DNA from: Caulobacter sp. B11
GTDB lineage: Bacteria; Pseudomonadota; Alphaproteobacteria; Caulobacterales; Caulobacteraceae
Assembly (NCBI RefSeq): GCF_002737765.1
Contig: NZ_PEGG01000112.1
Coordinates: 1 to 7,271, forward strand
DNA: 7,271 bases
Direction of reading: 5' to 3'
Every line of letters begins with the position of its first letter. Positions within the stretch are counted from its first letter, which is position 1. Of this stretch, positions 6,704 through 7,271 are shown one piece after another. The position numbers were made by a program, and so were the translations under genes. The notes beneath the pieces are model-generated. The model made no database searches, had not been told where the DNA came from, and saw nothing but the letters and a program-made list of their open reading frames with translations.

Positions 6704-7271
6704 ATGCAAGGATTGATGCAGCACGGGGCGCTGACGGTCGACAAGATCATCGACCACGCGGCTCGGTGGCACAGCAGTCGTGAAGTGGTCTCGCGGTCGG
6801 TTGAGGGACCGATTGTCCGCACGACCTATGGCGCGATCCACGATCGGTCCAAGCGGATTTCCAACGCCCTGCTGGGCATGGGCGTCAAGCCGGGCGACCG
6901 GGTCGCCACCCTGGCCTGGAACACCGGCCGCCACATGGAGGCCTGGTATGGCGTCATGGGGATCGGCGCGGTGTGCCACACGCTCAATCCACGCCTGTTT
7001 CCCGAACAGATCGCCTGGATCGCCGACCATGCCGGCGATCGGGCGCTGTTTGTCGACCTGTCCTTCCTGCCGATCGTCGCGGCCATTCTGCCGCGCGTGC
7101 CCAGCCTTGAGCACGTCATCGTCTTCACCGATCGCTCGCACATGCCGTCCGACTTCGCGCCAGCGGGCGAGGCCCCCAATTTCAAGGGCCTGCTGTGCTT
7201 CGAAGACCTGGTCGAGCAGCATCATGCCGACTGCGCCTGGGGCGGGTTCGACGAGGGCACCGCCGCCGGCC
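6704..7271 (+). CDS. Acyl-CoA synthetase (AMP-forming), N-terminal part, runs off the right edge
   Basis: This is the first 189 residues of an ANL-superfamily fatty-acid-CoA ligase, which activates a fatty acid with ATP and CoA to acyl-CoA, AMP and pyrophosphate for breakdown or lipid use. The start MQGLMQHGALTVDKIIDHAA is typical of medium/long-chain ligases of this group. Family segments follow: TYGAIHDRSKRISNALLGMG, VKPGDRVATLAWN, HMEAWYGVMGIGAVCHTLNPRLFPEQIAWIADHAGD and PSLEHVIVFTD. The window ends at FDEGTAAG, where family members continue into the Thr/Ser/Gly-rich AMP-binding P-loop, so the catalytic motifs and chain-length features cannot be seen. AAGGGG at 6695-6700 precedes ATG 6704; ATG at 6716 is an alternative but would drop the conserved MQGL start. 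It diverges from the histidine kinase. The visible frame is intact. Confidence 0.93.
   Translation, partial: MQGLMQHGALTVDKIIDHAARWHSSREVVSRSVEGPIVRTTYGAIHDRSKRISNALLGMGVKPGDRVATLAWNTGRHMEAWYGVMGIGAVCHTLNPRLFPEQIAWIADHAGDRALFVDLSFLPIVAAILPRVPSLEHVIVFTDRSHMPSDFAPAGEAPNFKGLLCFEDLVEQHHADCAWGGFDEGTAAG

Noticed and set aside
6644..7225. Minus-strand open frame of 193 codons
   Set aside because: It is a shadow of the acyl-CoA synthetase start; the plus-strand reading matches the family continuously.

Overview
The window is GC-rich chromosomal DNA with the codon use of an alphaproteobacterium. Caulobacterales (Caulobacter or a relative) is my best guess. This rests on the protein styles (PdxH, a fused APH/P-loop kinase, a membrane hybrid histidine kinase) and on promoter-like sequences resembling the Caulobacter housekeeping consensus TTGACGS-N10-14-GCTANAWC. 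It is inference, not a database match. I see no mobile element, tRNA, rRNA, CRISPR array or phage gene.

Layout, left to right. Positions 1-1609 hold three minus-strand genes in one direction: a small three-helix membrane protein (1609 to 1268), a compact J-domain plus DnaJ C-terminal-domain protein (1219 to 516), and a SnoaL/NTF2-like protein that leaves the left edge (439 to 1). Diverging from them is pdxH (1724-2389, pyridoxamine 5'-phosphate oxidase), whose 3' end overlaps a convergent TetR-family regulator (3034 to 2378) by 12 bp. Divergent from the regulator is a fused aminoglycoside-phosphotransferase-like/P-loop kinase protein (3179-4677). It converges on a membrane-bound hybrid sensor histidine kinase (6459 to 4700), and a 9-bp inverted repeat contains both stop codons. 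After a 244-bp divergent promoter region, an acyl-CoA synthetase starts at 6704 and leaves the right edge just before its AMP-binding P-loop.

Functionally this is a mix of housekeeping (vitamin B6 cofactor synthesis, fatty-acid activation), chaperone and signalling genes. No dedicated multi-gene pathway is evident, and I did not find a convincing new system.

The most striking property concerns the sequence itself. Four of the eight genes have broken reading frames, at six places in all. Every break is repaired by adding one G or C, nearly always in a short G/C run, and the protein on each side is well conserved. This points to systematic single-base loss in sequencing or assembly rather than to six independent mutations. 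The gene models below are therefore given as the repaired, full-length proteins.
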